Position numbers and translations under genes: made by a program. The notes below the pieces were generated by a model. That model was not told where the DNA came from and did not search any database. It worked only from the letters and a program-made list of their open reading frames with translations. Shown here in pieces: positions 53,038-62,828 of a stretch of 64,000 nt of DNA (its first letter is position 1; each line of letters starts with the position of its first letter). Source of the stretch: Paracoccaceae bacterium (GTDB taxonomy: Bacteria > Pseudomonadota > Alphaproteobacteria > Rhodobacterales > Rhodobacteraceae); assembly GCA_024304985.1 (NCBI GenBank), contig JAMWZC010000004.1, forward strand, positions 248,001 through 312,000, given 5' to 3'.

Positions 53038-53919
53038 ATGGCAGTCCTCGTCAACGAAAACACCAAGGTCATCTGTCAGGGCTTCACCGGCTCGCAGGGC
53101 ACCTTCCACTCGGAACAGGCGATCGCTTACGGCACCAAGATGGTCGGCGGCGTGACGCCGGGCAAAGGTGGCTCCACCCACCTGAACCTGCCGGTCTTCA
53201 ACTCGGTCCATGAGGCCAAGCATGTGACCGAAGCCAACGCCTCCGTGATCTATGTCCCGCCGCCCTTCGCCGCAGACAGTATCCTCGAGGCGATCGACGC
53301 CGAAATGGAGCTGATCGTCTGCATCACCGAAGGCATCCCGGTGCTGGACATGATGAAGGTCAAGCGCGCGCTGGAGGGGTCCAAATCCCGCCTGATCGGG
53401 CCGAACTGCCCCGGCGTCATCACCCCCGGCGCCTGCAAGATCGGCATCATGCCCGGCCATATCCACAAGCGTGGCTCGGTCGGCGTGGTCTCCCGCTCCG
53501 GCACCCTGACCTACGAGGCGGTCAAGCAGACCTCTGATTCCGGTCTGGGCCAATCCTCGGCTGTTGGCATCGGTGGCGACCCCATCAAAGGGACCGAGCA
53601 TATCGACGTGCTGGAAATGTTCCTGGCCGACCCCGAAACCCAGTCGATCATCATGATCGGCGAGATCGGGGGTTCCGCGGAAGAAGAGGCGGCGCAGTTC
53701 CTAAAGGATGAGAAAAAGCGCGGCCGCTGGAAGCCGACCGCCGGTTTCATCGCGGGCCGCACCGCGCCCAAAGGCCGCCGCATGGGCCATGCCGGGGCCA
53801 TCGTGGCCGGTGGCAAGGGCGATGCCGAAAGCAAGATCGAGGCGATGAAATCCGCCGGGATCATCGTGGCCGACAGCCCCGCAGGTCTGGGCGAGGCCGT
53901 GCTGAAGGCCATCGGCTAA
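53038..53919 (+). CDS. sucD: Succinyl-CoA synthetase, alpha subunit
   Basis: 293 residues with the CoA-binding N-terminus '[20 protein letters not shown]', '[20 protein letters not shown]' (about 121-140) and the phosphohistidine in '[20 protein letters not shown]' (about 238-257). Four bp after sucC. A strong terminator-like hairpin follows before sucA. Confidence 0.97.
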   Translation: MAVLVNENTKVICQGFTGSQGTFHSEQAIAYGTKMVGGVTPGKGGSTHLNLPVFNSVHEAKHVTEANASVIYVPPPFAADSILEAIDAEMELIVCITEGIPVLDMMKVKRALEGSKSRLIGPNCPGVITPGACKIGIMPGHIHKRGSVGVVSRSGTLTYEAVKQTSDSGLGQSSAVGIGGDPIKGTEHIDVLEMFLADPETQSIIMIGEIGGSAEEEAAQFLKDEKKRGRWKPTAGFIAGRTAPKGRRMGHAGAIVAGGKGDAESKIEAMKSAGIIVADSPAGLGEAVLKAIG

Positions 53920-53931
53920 GCGAACCAACAG

Positions 53932-53957
53932 CCCCGGCAGACGCCTGCCGGGGTTTT
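53932..53957 (+). terminator. Terminator/attenuator between sucD and sucA
   Basis: Perfect 9-bp stem CCCCGGCAG / CTGCCGGGG with a 4-nt loop, followed by TTTT (53954-53957). It ends only 19 bp before the sucA ATG, so it abuts the sucA ribosome site. Confidence 0.7.
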
Positions 53958-53976
53958 CCCACGTTCAGGTGACATC

Positions 53977-56940
53977 ATGACCGAGCAATCCCCCAACGAC
54001 GTTTTCCACGCCTCTTCCTTCATGCAGGGGCATAACGCGGAATATCTGGAACAGCTTTACGCGCGCTACGCCGCCGACCCGAACGCGGTTGATGAGGCAT
54101 GGCAGGCGTTCTTCCGGGCAATGGGCGACGCCGACCATGATGTGAAACGCGAGGCTGCTGGCCCAAGCTGGGCGCGCGCCGACTGGCCGCCCGCACCGTC
54201 GGACGAGCTGACCTCGGCCCTTGACGGGCAATGGCCTGCCGCCGTGGAAACCCGCGCTGCGGGTCAGAAGATCGCGGCCAAGGCCGCCGAAACCGGCGTC
54301 AAGGTCAGCGACGATCAGATCAAACGCGCCGTGCTCGATTCCGTCCGCGCCCTGATGATCATCCGCGCCTACCGCATCCGGGGCCATCTGGCCGCCGATC
54401 TTGATCCGCTGGGCCTGCGCGAACCGACCCCGCATCCGGAGCTTGATCCGAAATCCTACGGCTTCACCGAGGCCGACATGGACCGTCCGATCTTCATCGA
54501 CAACGTGCTGGGCCTGCAAATCGCGTCGATGCGGCAGATCCTCGACATCGTGAAGCGCACCTATTGCGGCACATTTGCGCTGCAATACATGCACATCTCT
54601 GACCCCGAGCAGTCGGCATGGCTCAAGGAGCGGATCGAGGGTTTCGGCAAGGAAATCACCTTCACCCGCGAAGGGCGCCGCGCGATCCTGAACAAGCTGG
54701 TCGAGGCGGAAGGTTTCGAGAAATTCCTCCATGTCAAATACATGGGCACCAAGCGGTTCGGTCTGGATGGCGGCGAAAGCCTGATCCCCGCGATGGAGCA
54801 GATCATCAAGCGCGGCGGCAATCTGGGCGTCAAGGAAATCGTCATCGGCATGCCCCACCGGGGCCGTCTGTCGGTGCTGGCCAATGTGATGGGCAAACCC
54901 TACCGCGCGATCTTCAACGAATTCCAGGGCGGTAGCTTCAAGCCCGAGGACGTGGACGGATCAGGCGACGTGAAATACCACCTCGGCGCCTCCAGCGACC
55001 GCGAGTTCGACGGTAATTCCGTCCACCTGTCGCTGACCGCCAACCCCTCGCACCTCGAGGCCGTGAACCCGGTCGTGCTGGGCAAGGTCCGCGCCAAGCA
55101 GGCACAGATGAACGACACCGACCGCTCCAAGGTGCTGCCGGTGCTGCTGCACGGCGACGCGGCCTTTGCCGGTCAGGGCGTCGTGGCGGAATGTTTCGCC
55201 CTGTCGGGTCTGGTCGGTCACAAGACCGGCGGCACGATGCATATCGTGGTGAACAACCAGATCGGCTTCACCACCGCCCCGCATTTCAGCCGCTCCAGCC
55301 CCTATCCCACCGATAACGCGCTGGTTGTCGAAGCGCCGATCTTCCACGTCAACGGGGATGATCCCGAAGCCGTGGTCCATGCCGCCAAGGTGGCCACGGA
55401 ATTCCGCCAGCTGTTCCACAAGGACGTGGTTCTGGACATCATCTGTTATCGCCGCTTCGGGCATAACGAAGGCGACGAGCCGATGTTCACCAACCCGATC
55501 ATGTACAACAAGATCAAGAAGCAGAAGACCACGCTCAGCCTCTATACCGAGCGTCTGGTCAAGGACGGCCTGATCCCCGAAGGCGAGATCGAGGATATGA
55601 AGGCCGCCTTCCAGGCCAAGCTGAACGAGGAATTCGAGGCGGGCAAGGATTACAAACCCAACAAGGCCGACTGGCTGGACGGGCGTTGGTCGCATCTGGA
55701 CCGGCGCGACCAGAAGAAATACCAGCGCGGCAAGACCGCCATCAAGCCCGAGACGATGGAGCAGATCGGCACCGCCCTGACCCGCGCACCCGATGGTTTC
55801 CCCATGCACAAGACGGTCGAACGTCTGCTGGAAACCCGCAAGAAGATGTTCGACACCGGCGAGGGCTTTGACTGGGCCACCGGCGAGGCGCTGGCCTTCG
55901 GCTCGCTTCTGCTGGAAGGCTACCCGGTCCGTCTGGCCGGGCAGGACAGCTCTCGCGGCACCTTCAGCCAGCGTCACTCGGCCCTGATCAATCAGGAGAC
56001 CGAGGAACGCTACTACCCGCTGAACAACATCCGCGAAGGTCAGGCCCGCTACGAGGTCATCGACTCGATGCTGTCCGAGTACGCGGTGCTGGGTTTCGAA
56101 TACGGCTATTCGCTGTCCGAACCCAACGCGCTGGTGATGTGGGAAGCGCAGTTCGGCGATTTCGCCAACGGCGCGCAGATCATGTTCGACCAGTTCATCA
56201 GTTCCGGCGAAAGCAAATGGCTGCGGATGTCCGGCCTCGTCTGCCTGATGCCGCATGGCTACGAAGGCCAGGGCCCGGAACATTCCAGCGCCCGTCTGGA
56301 ACGCTTCCTGCAAATGTGTGGACAGGACAACTGGATCGTCGCCAACTGCACGACGCCGGCCAACTATTTCCACATCCTGCGTCGCCAACTGCATCGCACG
56401 TTCCGCAAGCCGCTGATGCTGATGACGCCGAAATCCCTGCTGCGCCACAAGCTGGCCATCTCGGACGCGGCTGATTTCACCACCGGATCCAGCTTCCACC
56501 GGGTGCTGTGGGATGACGCCGAAAAGGGTCATTCCGACACCAAGCTGGCGGCGGATGACAAGATCAAGCGCGTCGTCATGTGCTCGGGCAAGGTCTATTA
56601 CGACCTGCTCGAGGAACGCGACGCCCGCGGGATCGACGATATCTATCTGCTGCGGATCGAACAGTTCTACCCCTTCCCGGCCATGTCGCTGGTGCGCGAG
56701 TTGGAACGCTTCCCGCAGGCGGAAATGGTCTGGTGTCAGGAAGAGCCGAAAAATCAGGGCGCCTGGACCTTTGTCGAGCCGAATATCGAATGGGTTCTGG
56801 GCCGCATCAAGGCCAAGCATCTGCGCCCCGTCTATGTGGGCCGCGCCGCCAGCGCCTCGCCCGCGACGGGCCTGGCCTCGACCCACAAAGCACAACAACA
56901 GGCGCTGGTTGACGAAGCGCTGACCATCAAAGGGAACTAA
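53977..56940 (+). CDS. sucA: 2-oxoglutarate dehydrogenase E1 component
   Basis: Thiamine-diphosphate enzyme decarboxylating 2-oxoglutarate. It is 987 residues: N-terminal E2-binding segment ('ASSFMQGHNAEYLEQLYARY', about 11-30), TPP-binding 'LHGDAAFAGQGVVAE' to 'NNQIGFTT' (about 391-432), and the C-terminal 'YEGQGPEHSSARLERFLQM'. Preceded by a terminator-like hairpin, followed by sucB after 3 bp. Confidence 0.97.
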   Translation: MTEQSPNDVFHASSFMQGHNAEYLEQLYARYAADPNAVDEAWQAFFRAMGDADHDVKREAAGPSWARADWPPAPSDELTSALDGQWPAAVETRAAGQKIAAKAAETGVKVSDDQIKRAVLDSVRALMIIRAYRIRGHLAADLDPLGLREPTPHPELDPKSYGFTEADMDRPIFIDNVLGLQIASMRQILDIVKRTYCGTFALQYMHISDPEQSAWLKERIEGFGKEITFTREGRRAILNKLVEAEGFEKFLHVKYMGTKRFGLDGGESLIPAMEQIIKRGGNLGVKEIVIGMPHRGRLSVLANVMGKPYRAIFNEFQGGSFKPEDVDGSGDVKYHLGASSDREFDGNSVHLSLTANPSHLEAVNPVVLGKVRAKQAQMNDTDRSKVLPVLLHGDAAFAGQGVVAECFALSGLVGHKTGGTMHIVVNNQIGFTTAPHFSRSSPYPTDNALVVEAPIFHVNGDDPEAVVHAAKVATEFRQLFHKDVVLDIICYRRFGHNEGDEPMFTNPIMYNKIKKQKTTLSLYTERLVKDGLIPEGEIEDMKAAFQAKLNEEFEAGKDYKPNKADWLDGRWSHLDRRDQKKYQRGKTAIKPETMEQIGTALTRAPDGFPMHKTVERLLETRKKMFDTGEGFDWATGEALAFGSLLLEGYPVRLAGQDSSRGTFSQRHSALINQETEERYYPLNNIREGQARYEVIDSMLSEYAVLGFEYGYSLSEPNALVMWEAQFGDFANGAQIMFDQFISSGESKWLRMSGLVCLMPHGYEGQGPEHSSARLERFLQMCGQDNWIVANCTTPANYFHILRRQLHRTFRKPLMLMTPKSLLRHKLAISDAADFTTGSSFHRVLWDDAEKGHSDTKLAADDKIKRVVMCSGKVYYDLLEERDARGIDDIYLLRIEQFYPFPAMSLVRELERFPQAEMVWCQEEPKNQGAWTFVEPNIEWVLGRIKAKHLRPVYVGRAASASPATGLASTHKAQQQALVDEALTIKGN

Positions 56941-56943
56941 CCC

Positions 56944-58458
56944 ATGACAACCGAAGTCCGCGTCCCCACCCTTGGCGAATCCGTGACCGAGGCCACGGTG
57001 GCCACATGGTTCAAGAAGCCGGGCGATCCGGTCGCCGCTGACGAGATGCTGTGCGAGCTGGAAACCGACAAGGTGACGGTCGAGGTCCCCGCCCCCGCCG
57101 CTGGCACGATGGGCGAGATCGTGGCCGAAGAAGGCGCGACCGTTGGCGTCGATGCGCTGCTGGCCACCATCAACGAAGGTGAGGCCGCTGCGCCCAAGCC
57201 CGCCGCGAAACCCGCCAAGGCCGAGGACAAGCCCGCCAAGGCGGGGAAATCCGACAGCGTCGACGTGATGGTCCCCTCTCTGGGCGAATCCGTGACCGAG
57301 GCGACTGTGTCGACTTGGTTCAAGAAAGTGGGCGACACCGTCGCGCAGGACGAAATGCTGTGCGAGCTGGAAACCGACAAGGTCAGCGTCGAAGTCCCCA
57401 GCCCCGCCGCAGGTGTTCTGGCGGAAATCGTCGCCCCGGAAGGCACCACCGTCGACGCCTCCGCGAAACTGGCGGTGATCTCGTCTTCGGGTGCGGCGCC
57501 TGCTGCCAAATCAGATGACAAACCCGCCGCCGCCCCGGCCCCGGCCGCTTCCGGCAAGGACGTCGAAGACGCCCCCGCCGCCAAGAAAGCCATGGCCGAA
57601 GCCGGCATCAGCCGCGACGCGGTAACAGGATCAGGCCGTGACGGACGCATCATGAAAGAAGACGTGCAGAAAGCCATCGCCGCAGGCACCAAAGCGGCCC
57701 CCGCAGCCGCGACCCCCGTCGCCACCGCGCCGCGCGCCCCCGTGCCCGCCGATGACGCCGCCCGCGAAGAGCGTGTCAAGATGACCCGCCTGCGCCAGAC
57801 CATCGCGCGCCGCCTCAAGGACGCGCAGAACACCGCCGCCATGCTGACCACCTATAACGAGGTGGACATGACCGCGACGATGGACCTGCGCAAGGAATAC
57901 AAGGACATCTTCGAGAAGAAACACGGCGTCAAACTGGGCTTCATGTCCTTCTTCGTGAAGGCCTGCTGCCATGCGCTGCGCGAAGTGCCCGAGGTGAACG
58001 CCGAAATCGACGGCACCGATGTGGTCTACAAGAACTTCGTCCATATGGGCGTGGCCGTGGGCACGCCCTCGGGCCTCGTCGTGCCTGTGGTGCGCGACGC
58101 CGATCAGATGAGCTTTGCCGCGATTGAAAAGAAGATCGCCGAACTGGGCGTCCGCGCCCGCGATGGCAAGCTGAGCATGGCCGAAATGCAGGGCGGCTCC
58201 TTCACCATCTCGAACGGCGGCGTCTATGGCTCGCTGATGTCCTCGCCCATCCTGAACCCCCCGCAGTCGGGTATTCTGGGCATGCACAAGATCCAGGACC
58301 GCCCCGTGGCGATCAACGGCCAGGTGGTGATCCGCCCGATGATGTATCTGGCGCTGTCCTATGACCACCGGATCGTGGACGGCAAAGGCGCCGTGACCTT
58401 CCTCGTCCGCGTGAAAGAGGCGCTGGAAGATCCCCGCCGTCTGCTGATGGACCTGTGA
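56944..58458 (+). CDS. sucB: 2-oxoglutarate dehydrogenase E2 component with two lipoyl domains
   Basis: Dihydrolipoyl succinyltransferase core of the complex. It is 504 residues with two nearly identical lipoyl domains (K43 and K146, each in ELETDKV), an Ala/Pro/Lys linker, an E3/E1-binding domain (about 210-245) and the catalytic domain ending in '[15 protein letters not shown]', with the active-site His near 474. Most SucB proteins carry one lipoyl domain; a tandem pair with a period of 103 codons is a clear internal duplication. Confidence 0.96.
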   Translation: MTTEVRVPTLGESVTEATVATWFKKPGDPVAADEMLCELETDKVTVEVPAPAAGTMGEIVAEEGATVGVDALLATINEGEAAAPKPAAKPAKAEDKPAKAGKSDSVDVMVPSLGESVTEATVSTWFKKVGDTVAQDEMLCELETDKVSVEVPSPAAGVLAEIVAPEGTTVDASAKLAVISSSGAAPAAKSDDKPAAAPAPAASGKDVEDAPAAKKAMAEAGISRDAVTGSGRDGRIMKEDVQKAIAAGTKAAPAAATPVATAPRAPVPADDAAREERVKMTRLRQTIARRLKDAQNTAAMLTTYNEVDMTATMDLRKEYKDIFEKKHGVKLGFMSFFVKACCHALREVPEVNAEIDGTDVVYKNFVHMGVAVGTPSGLVVPVVRDADQMSFAAIEKKIAELGVRARDGKLSMAEMQGGSFTISNGGVYGSLMSSPILNPPQSGILGMHKIQDRPVAINGQVVIRPMMYLALSYDHRIVDGKGAVTFLVRVKEALEDPRRLLMDL

Positions 58459-58469
58459 TCCCGTGATCC

Positions 58470-58496
58470 GAAGGGCGCGTGATCCGCGCGCCCTTC
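58470..58496 (+). terminator. Hairpin after sucB
   Basis: 10-bp stem GAAGGGCGCG / CGCGCCCTTC with a 7-nt loop just after sucB, but with no T-run, so it is a weak or factor-dependent terminator or an RNA 3'-end stabiliser. The heptamer GTGATCC occurs three times in and around it. Confidence 0.4.
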
Positions 58497-58539
58497 CCCC
58501 GCCCCGTTTGGTGCACCCTCTTATCTCCCGGTATCCCCC

Positions 58540-59529
58540 ATGACCGCCGCATCGGACCAGACAGCCCTCGTCTCCTGCATGCGCAACGAGGGGCTCTTCA
58601 TCCTTGAATGGCTGGCATATCATCAGGTGATCGGCTTCGATCAGGTGGTCGTGGTCAGCAATGATTGCACCGATGGTTCGGACAGGCTTCTGGATGCCTT
58701 GGCCGCCGCAGGCCACCTGACCCATATCCGCCAGAGCGTCCCGCCAGGCACCCCACCGCAGGACAGCGGCATGGCGCTGGTCCTTGACTGGGCGCGCGCG
58801 CAGAATGTCACTTGGCTTCTGCATATCGACAGTGACGAATTTCTGAACATCACCGCAGGTGACGGGCGCTTGCCCACCCTGATGGCAAACGCGTCAGAGG
58901 CCGATGTCGTCGCGATCCCGTGGCAATTGTTTGGTGATGCAGGCGTCACCGAATGGACCCCCGGCATGGCCGTCCTGCCCAGCTTCACCCGCGCCGAACC
59001 GCGCCCCGAACCGCGCGTGACCAAATCCAAATGCCTGTTCCGCGCCGCCAGCTTTGCCGCCGCCACCGATCACAACCCGCGTCATCCGCTGGTGGACAGC
59101 CCCGTTGTCGTCAACCCGGATGGCACGCCGCTGCACGCGGCCAGCCTCTATCAGGACCGCTCCAGCCGCTTCCGCCCGCATGATCTGGCCGCCTTCAACG
59201 CGACGGCCCGGATCAACCACTATGCCGTGAAATCCCGCGATCTCTTCATGATGAAGAACGACCGTGGCGATGGACAGGGCAAGACCGATCAGACCAAATA
59301 TCACCTCGGCTCGAACTGGCACCGAAGCGCCAACAAGAACGATGTCGAGGATCGCACGATCCTGCGCCACTGGCCCGCAACCGAAGCCCGCATGGCGGCC
59401 CTCCGGCAAGACCCCGCCACCGCCGCCGCGGAAAAAGCCTGTTTCGACTGGTTCACCACGCGCAAATCCGCCATCCTGACGCCCGAGGCTCTGGCCCTCT
59501 GGACCCGCCGCGAAAGGCCGCAGACATGA
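58540..59529 (+). CDS. Glycosyltransferase family 2-like protein
   Basis: A 329-residue protein of the GT2/DUF616-type used in surface glycan synthesis. It has 'VSCMRNEGLFILEWLAYH' at the N-terminus, 'VVVVSNDCTDGSDRLL' (about 37-52) and the metal-binding 'LHIDSDEFL' (DxD, about 93-101). No signal peptide. The acceptor cannot be predicted. It overlaps the MAPEG gene by 4 bp. An odd insertion between sucAB and lpdA. Confidence 0.82.
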   Translation: MTAASDQTALVSCMRNEGLFILEWLAYHQVIGFDQVVVVSNDCTDGSDRLLDALAAAGHLTHIRQSVPPGTPPQDSGMALVLDWARAQNVTWLLHIDSDEFLNITAGDGRLPTLMANASEADVVAIPWQLFGDAGVTEWTPGMAVLPSFTRAEPRPEPRVTKSKCLFRAASFAAATDHNPRHPLVDSPVVVNPDGTPLHAASLYQDRSSRFRPHDLAAFNATARINHYAVKSRDLFMMKNDRGDGQGKTDQTKYHLGSNWHRSANKNDVEDRTILRHWPATEARMAALRQDPATAAAEKACFDWFTTRKSAILTPEALALWTRRERPQT

Positions 59530-59948
59530 CGCAGACCATGACCCCCGAACTGACCGCCCTCGCCCTTGCGGGCCTGCTGCAAGTAATCCAGTTCATGCTG
59601 ATGTCGATCCCCGCCAATCTGGAACTGGGACCGGGCAAGACGCTGGGTCCCCGCGATCCCGACCGTCTGGGCAAGCCGCTGATCGAACAGGTCAGCCCCC
59701 GCACGGGCCGCCTGTTCCGCGCGCTCAACAACCATTTCGAGGGGCTGATCCTCTTCACCCTCGCCGTGGTCGTGGTCACTCTTTCAGACCAGTCCAGCCC
59801 CTTCACCGCCGCCTGTGCATGGACCTATCTTGTCGCGCGCGTGCTCTATGTGCCCGCCTATGCCTTCGGCCTTGTGCCATGGCGCTCCCTCATCTGGATA
59901 GTGGGTTTTTCCGCCACCACCCTCATGCTGCTGGCGGCGCTTGTCTGA
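59526..59948 (+). CDS. MAPEG family membrane protein
   Basis: A 140-residue protein with four predicted membrane helices (about 8-28, 62-80, 88-106, 115-138) and the segment 'RLFRALNNHFEGLILF' (about 61-76), characteristic of bacterial MAPEG members related to glutathione transferases and leukotriene synthases. Activity unknown. Coupled by a 4-bp overlap to the glycosyltransferase. Confidence 0.85.
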   Translation: MTQTMTPELTALALAGLLQVIQFMLMSIPANLELGPGKTLGPRDPDRLGKPLIEQVSPRTGRLFRALNNHFEGLILFTLAVVVVTLSDQSSPFTAACAWTYLVARVLYVPAYAFGLVPWRSLIWIVGFSATTLMLLAALV

Positions 59949-60004
59949 TGCCCATGCCGCAGCACATCCCCTCGCCATTCACACGATCTTAAGGAGATTT
60001 CCCC

Positions 60005-61393
60005 ATGGCAAGCTATGACGTGATCATCATCGGTGCTGGCCCCGGCGGCTATGTCGCCGCCATCCGCTGCGCCCAACTGGGCCTCAAGACCGCCTGTGTC
60101 GAAGGCCGCGCCACCCTTGGCGGCACCTGCCTCAACGTCGGCTGCATCCCCTCCAAGGCGCTGCTCCATGCCAGCCACATGCTGCACGAGGCCGAGCATA
60201 ACTTCGCCAAGATGGGCCTCAAGGGGAAATCCCCCTCGGTCGACTGGAAGCAGATGCTGGCCTACAAGGATGAAACCGTCGAGGGCAACACCAAGGGCAT
60301 CGAATTCCTCTTCAAGAAGAACAAGGTGGACTGGCTGAAAGGCTGGGGCTCGATCCCCGAAGCAGGCAAGGTCAAGGTCGGCGACGAGGTGCATGAGGCG
60401 AAAAACATCGTCATCGCCACCGGCTCCGAACCCGCCAGCCTGCCCGGCGTGACGGTGGACGAAGAGATCGTCGTCACCTCGACCGGTGCGCTGACGCTGG
60501 GCAAGATCCCGAAAACCATGGTCGTGATCGGCGCGGGCGTGATCGGCCTTGAACTGGGATCGGTCTACGCGCGTCTTGGCACCGAAGTGACGGTTGTTGA
60601 ATATCTGGATGCGATCACGCCCGGCATGGATGCCGAGGTGCAGAAAACCTTCCAGCGCATGCTGACCAAACAGGGCCTGACCTTCGTGATGGGGGCCGCC
60701 GTGCAGGGTGTCGAAACGCTCAAGACCAAGGCCAAGGTCACCTACAAGCTGCGCAAGGATGACAGCGAACACGTGCTGGATGCCGATTGCGTGCTGGTCG
60801 CCACGGGGCGCAAACCCTTTACCGACGGGTTGGGTCTGACTGATCTGGGCATCGAGACCTCGAAGCGCGGCCAGATCCAGACCGACGCCCATTGGCAGAC
60901 CAATGTCAAAGGCATCTACGCCATCGGCGACGCCATCGACGGCCCGATGCTGGCGCACAAGGCCGAGGACGAGGGCATGGCCGTGGCCGAAGTGCTTGCA
61001 GGCAAACATGGCCATGTGAATTACGGCGTGATCCCCGGCGTGATCTACACCCACCCCGAGGTCGCGAATGTCGGCAAGACCGAACAGCAGCTCAAGGAAG
61101 AAGGCATCGCCTACAGGGTCGGCAAATTCTCCTTCATGGGCAACGCACGGGCCAAGGCGATGTTCCAGGGCGACGGTTTCGTCAAGATCCTCGCCGACAA
61201 GCAGACCGACCGCATCCTGGGCGCGCATATCATCGGCCCTTCGGCCGGCGATCTGATCCACGAGATCTGCGTCGCGATGGAATTCGGCGCCTCAGCCCAG
61301 GACCTCGCCCTCACCTGCCACGCCCACCCGACCGTGTCCGAAGCGGTGCGCGAAGCCGCACTCGCCTGCGGCGACGGCCCGATCCACGCCTGA
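60005..61393 (+). CDS. lpdA: Dihydrolipoyl dehydrogenase (E3)
   Basis: Flavoprotein reoxidising the lipoyl groups of the 2-oxoglutarate dehydrogenase complex (and possibly others). It is 462 residues with FAD motif '[20 protein letters not shown]', the redox-active disulfide '[13 protein letters not shown]' (C45, C50), the NAD domain '[19 protein letters not shown]' and the His-Glu pair near the end '[13 protein letters not shown]'. Start at ATG 60005 with AAGGAG. A strong terminator follows. Confidence 0.97.
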   Translation: MASYDVIIIGAGPGGYVAAIRCAQLGLKTACVEGRATLGGTCLNVGCIPSKALLHASHMLHEAEHNFAKMGLKGKSPSVDWKQMLAYKDETVEGNTKGIEFLFKKNKVDWLKGWGSIPEAGKVKVGDEVHEAKNIVIATGSEPASLPGVTVDEEIVVTSTGALTLGKIPKTMVVIGAGVIGLELGSVYARLGTEVTVVEYLDAITPGMDAEVQKTFQRMLTKQGLTFVMGAAVQGVETLKTKAKVTYKLRKDDSEHVLDADCVLVATGRKPFTDGLGLTDLGIETSKRGQIQTDAHWQTNVKGIYAIGDAIDGPMLAHKAEDEGMAVAEVLAGKHGHVNYGVIPGVIYTHPEVANVGKTEQQLKEEGIAYRVGKFSFMGNARAKAMFQGDGFVKILADKQTDRILGAHIIGPSAGDLIHEICVAMEFGASAQDLALTCHAHPTVSEAVREAALACGDGPIHA

Positions 61394-61406
61394 TCCAACC
61401 AAACCA

Positions 61407-61430
61407 AAAGGGGGCCACGCGGCCCCCTTT
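61407..61430 (+). terminator. lpdA terminator
   Basis: Perfect 10-bp stem (61407-61416 with 61421-61430) with a 4-nt loop, ending in TTT. Could serve both strands. Confidence 0.8.
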
Positions 61431-61445
61431 CTCATGTCGGGCCAT

Positions 61446-61474
61446 CCTGCCCCTTCATCTTGCCAAAAATACTC
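61446..61474 (-). repeat. Dispersed 3'-UTR element, copy C (after the PNPOx-like gene)
   Basis: Lies 12 nt after the stop of the minus-strand PNPOx-like gene, in sense orientation. It is identical to copy A (14036-14064) over 28 of 29 nt. Confidence 0.7.
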
Positions 61475-61486
61475 GAAATCCCACGC

Positions 61487-62089
61487 CTACCACAGCGCCG
61501 CGAGTGACCGTTTCTCCCAGTCGGCATCGAAATCGCCGCCGCCCATCTCGCCTGCCGTGACATCCGCCAGAATATCCCCAAGGCTGGGCAGCCCCGCCGC
61601 ATCATCACGCGCCCATATGCCCGAGCGCATCACGGCGCGCGAACATTGCGCATAGACCTCGGCCAGCCGCACCACGATCACGGTCGCAGGCTCCACGCCA
61701 TCGCGTCCGAAGCTGCTCCGCAGCCCGGCATCCGCCGTCAGCTTGGCCTGCCCGTTCACGCGCACCATGATCTGCGATCCGGGCACCAGAAAGATCAGCG
61801 AGATCCGTCCGTCCGTCACGATATTGCGCAAGCTGTCCAGCCGGTTGTTGCCGCGCCAGTCAGGCATGGCCAGCGTCTTGGGGTCCAGCACGCGCACAAC
61901 CGGGCCATCGTCGCCGCGCGGGCTGCCATCGGTGCCGCCCGTCCCCACGGTCGAGACGATGCAGAAGCGCGACGCCTCGATCCAGCGGCGATAGCTGGGC
62001 GTCAGATGCTGCGCCACCTTGCGCTGCGAGCCGACAGAGGCGGGGCCATAGAGCGCCTCCAGCCCCTCGATCCGGTCGATGAACTCCAT
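61487..62089 (-). CDS. Pyridoxamine 5'-phosphate oxidase-like FMN-binding protein
   Basis: A 200-residue split-barrel protein. 'ASRFCIVSTVGTGGTDGSPRGD' (about 39-60) and 'LAMPDWRGNNRLDSLRNIV' fit the PNPOx-like MSMEG_1061 subfamily, which may bind FMN or F420. True PdxH residues are not conserved, so it is not annotated as PdxH. Last gene of the ftsEX-plsC operon (1 bp after plsC). Confidence 0.82.
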   Translation of the reverse strand: MEFIDRIEGLEALYGPASVGSQRKVAQHLTPSYRRWIEASRFCIVSTVGTGGTDGSPRGDDGPVVRVLDPKTLAMPDWRGNNRLDSLRNIVTDGRISLIFLVPGSQIMVRVNGQAKLTADAGLRSSFGRDGVEPATVIVVRLAEVYAQCSRAVMRSGIWARDDAAGLPSLGDILADVTAGEMGGGDFDADWEKRSLAALW

Positions 62090-62090
62090 C

Positions 62091-62828
62091 TCACGCCTCC
62101 TTCAAAGATGCCCGCGCCTCGGCGATCAGACGGTCCGAGGCCTCCTCGACCTCCGCCTCCAGCCGCGCCATGAACTCCGCCCGCTCCAGCCCCGGCGGGA
62201 TCAGCGGCAGGAATTCCACCACCGCCAGACCGGGCTTGCGATAGATGCCCGTGCGCGGCCAGAACACGCCCACATTCGTGGCAACCGGCGCGCAATCCTG
62301 CCCCATCTGTTCATAAAGCGCGCCTGTCCCGATCTTGTAGGGCGCCTTGACGCCGGGGGCCACGCGGGTGCCTTGGCTATAGATGATCAACTGCCCCGCC
62401 GCCTGATGGCCCGATGCCACATCGGCCAGCATCTTCTTGATCGCCGCGCCCCGCTTGCCACGGTTCACCGGCACGCAGCCCAACCGATAGGCATAAAGCC
62501 CGATCACCGGCGTCCAGAGGATCTCGCGCTTCATGATGAAGATCGCAGCGGGCAGCGCGTTGAAGATCATCAGGATATCCAGAAACGACTGGTGCTTGGC
62601 CGCGATCAGCGCCCCTTGCGCGGGCGCTGTGCCGCGCACCTCGCAGCGCAAACCCACCATCCAGCGCGCCGTCCAGAACACCCAGCGGCAATAGGCCTTG
62701 CAGCCGCGCCGCGCCCCTTCGGGCGACAGGATCGCACCGGGCAGATAGATCAGCCCGATCACCAGCATCATTGCATACATCTGCACGACAAAGACGAAAG
62801 AGCGCAACCAGCGCCATGCGTAAGCCAT
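62091..62828 (-). CDS. 1-acyl-sn-glycerol-3-phosphate acyltransferase (PlsC family)
   Basis: A 245-residue protein with N-terminal helices (about 8-32) and the acyltransferase motifs HQSFLD (HxxxxD, about 78-83), 'VNRGKRGAAIKKM' and 'YSQGTRVAPG' (block III, about 150-159). It makes phosphatidic acid at the inner membrane. Coupled to ftsX by a one-base TGATG overlap. Confidence 0.9.
   Translation of the reverse strand: MAYAWRWLRSFVFVVQMYAMMLVIGLIYLPGAILSPEGARRGCKAYCRWVFWTARWMVGLRCEVRGTAPAQGALIAAKHQSFLDILMIFNALPAAIFIMKREILWTPVIGLYAYRLGCVPVNRGKRGAAIKKMLADVASGHQAAGQLIIYSQGTRVAPGVKAPYKIGTGALYEQMGQDCAPVATNVGVFWPRTGIYRKPGLAVVEFLPLIPPGLERAEFMARLEAEVEEASDRLIAEARASLKEA

Noticed and set aside
58470-58496. 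Strong intrinsic terminator after sucB
   Set aside because: The stem is good but there is no T-run; it is listed only as a weak hairpin.
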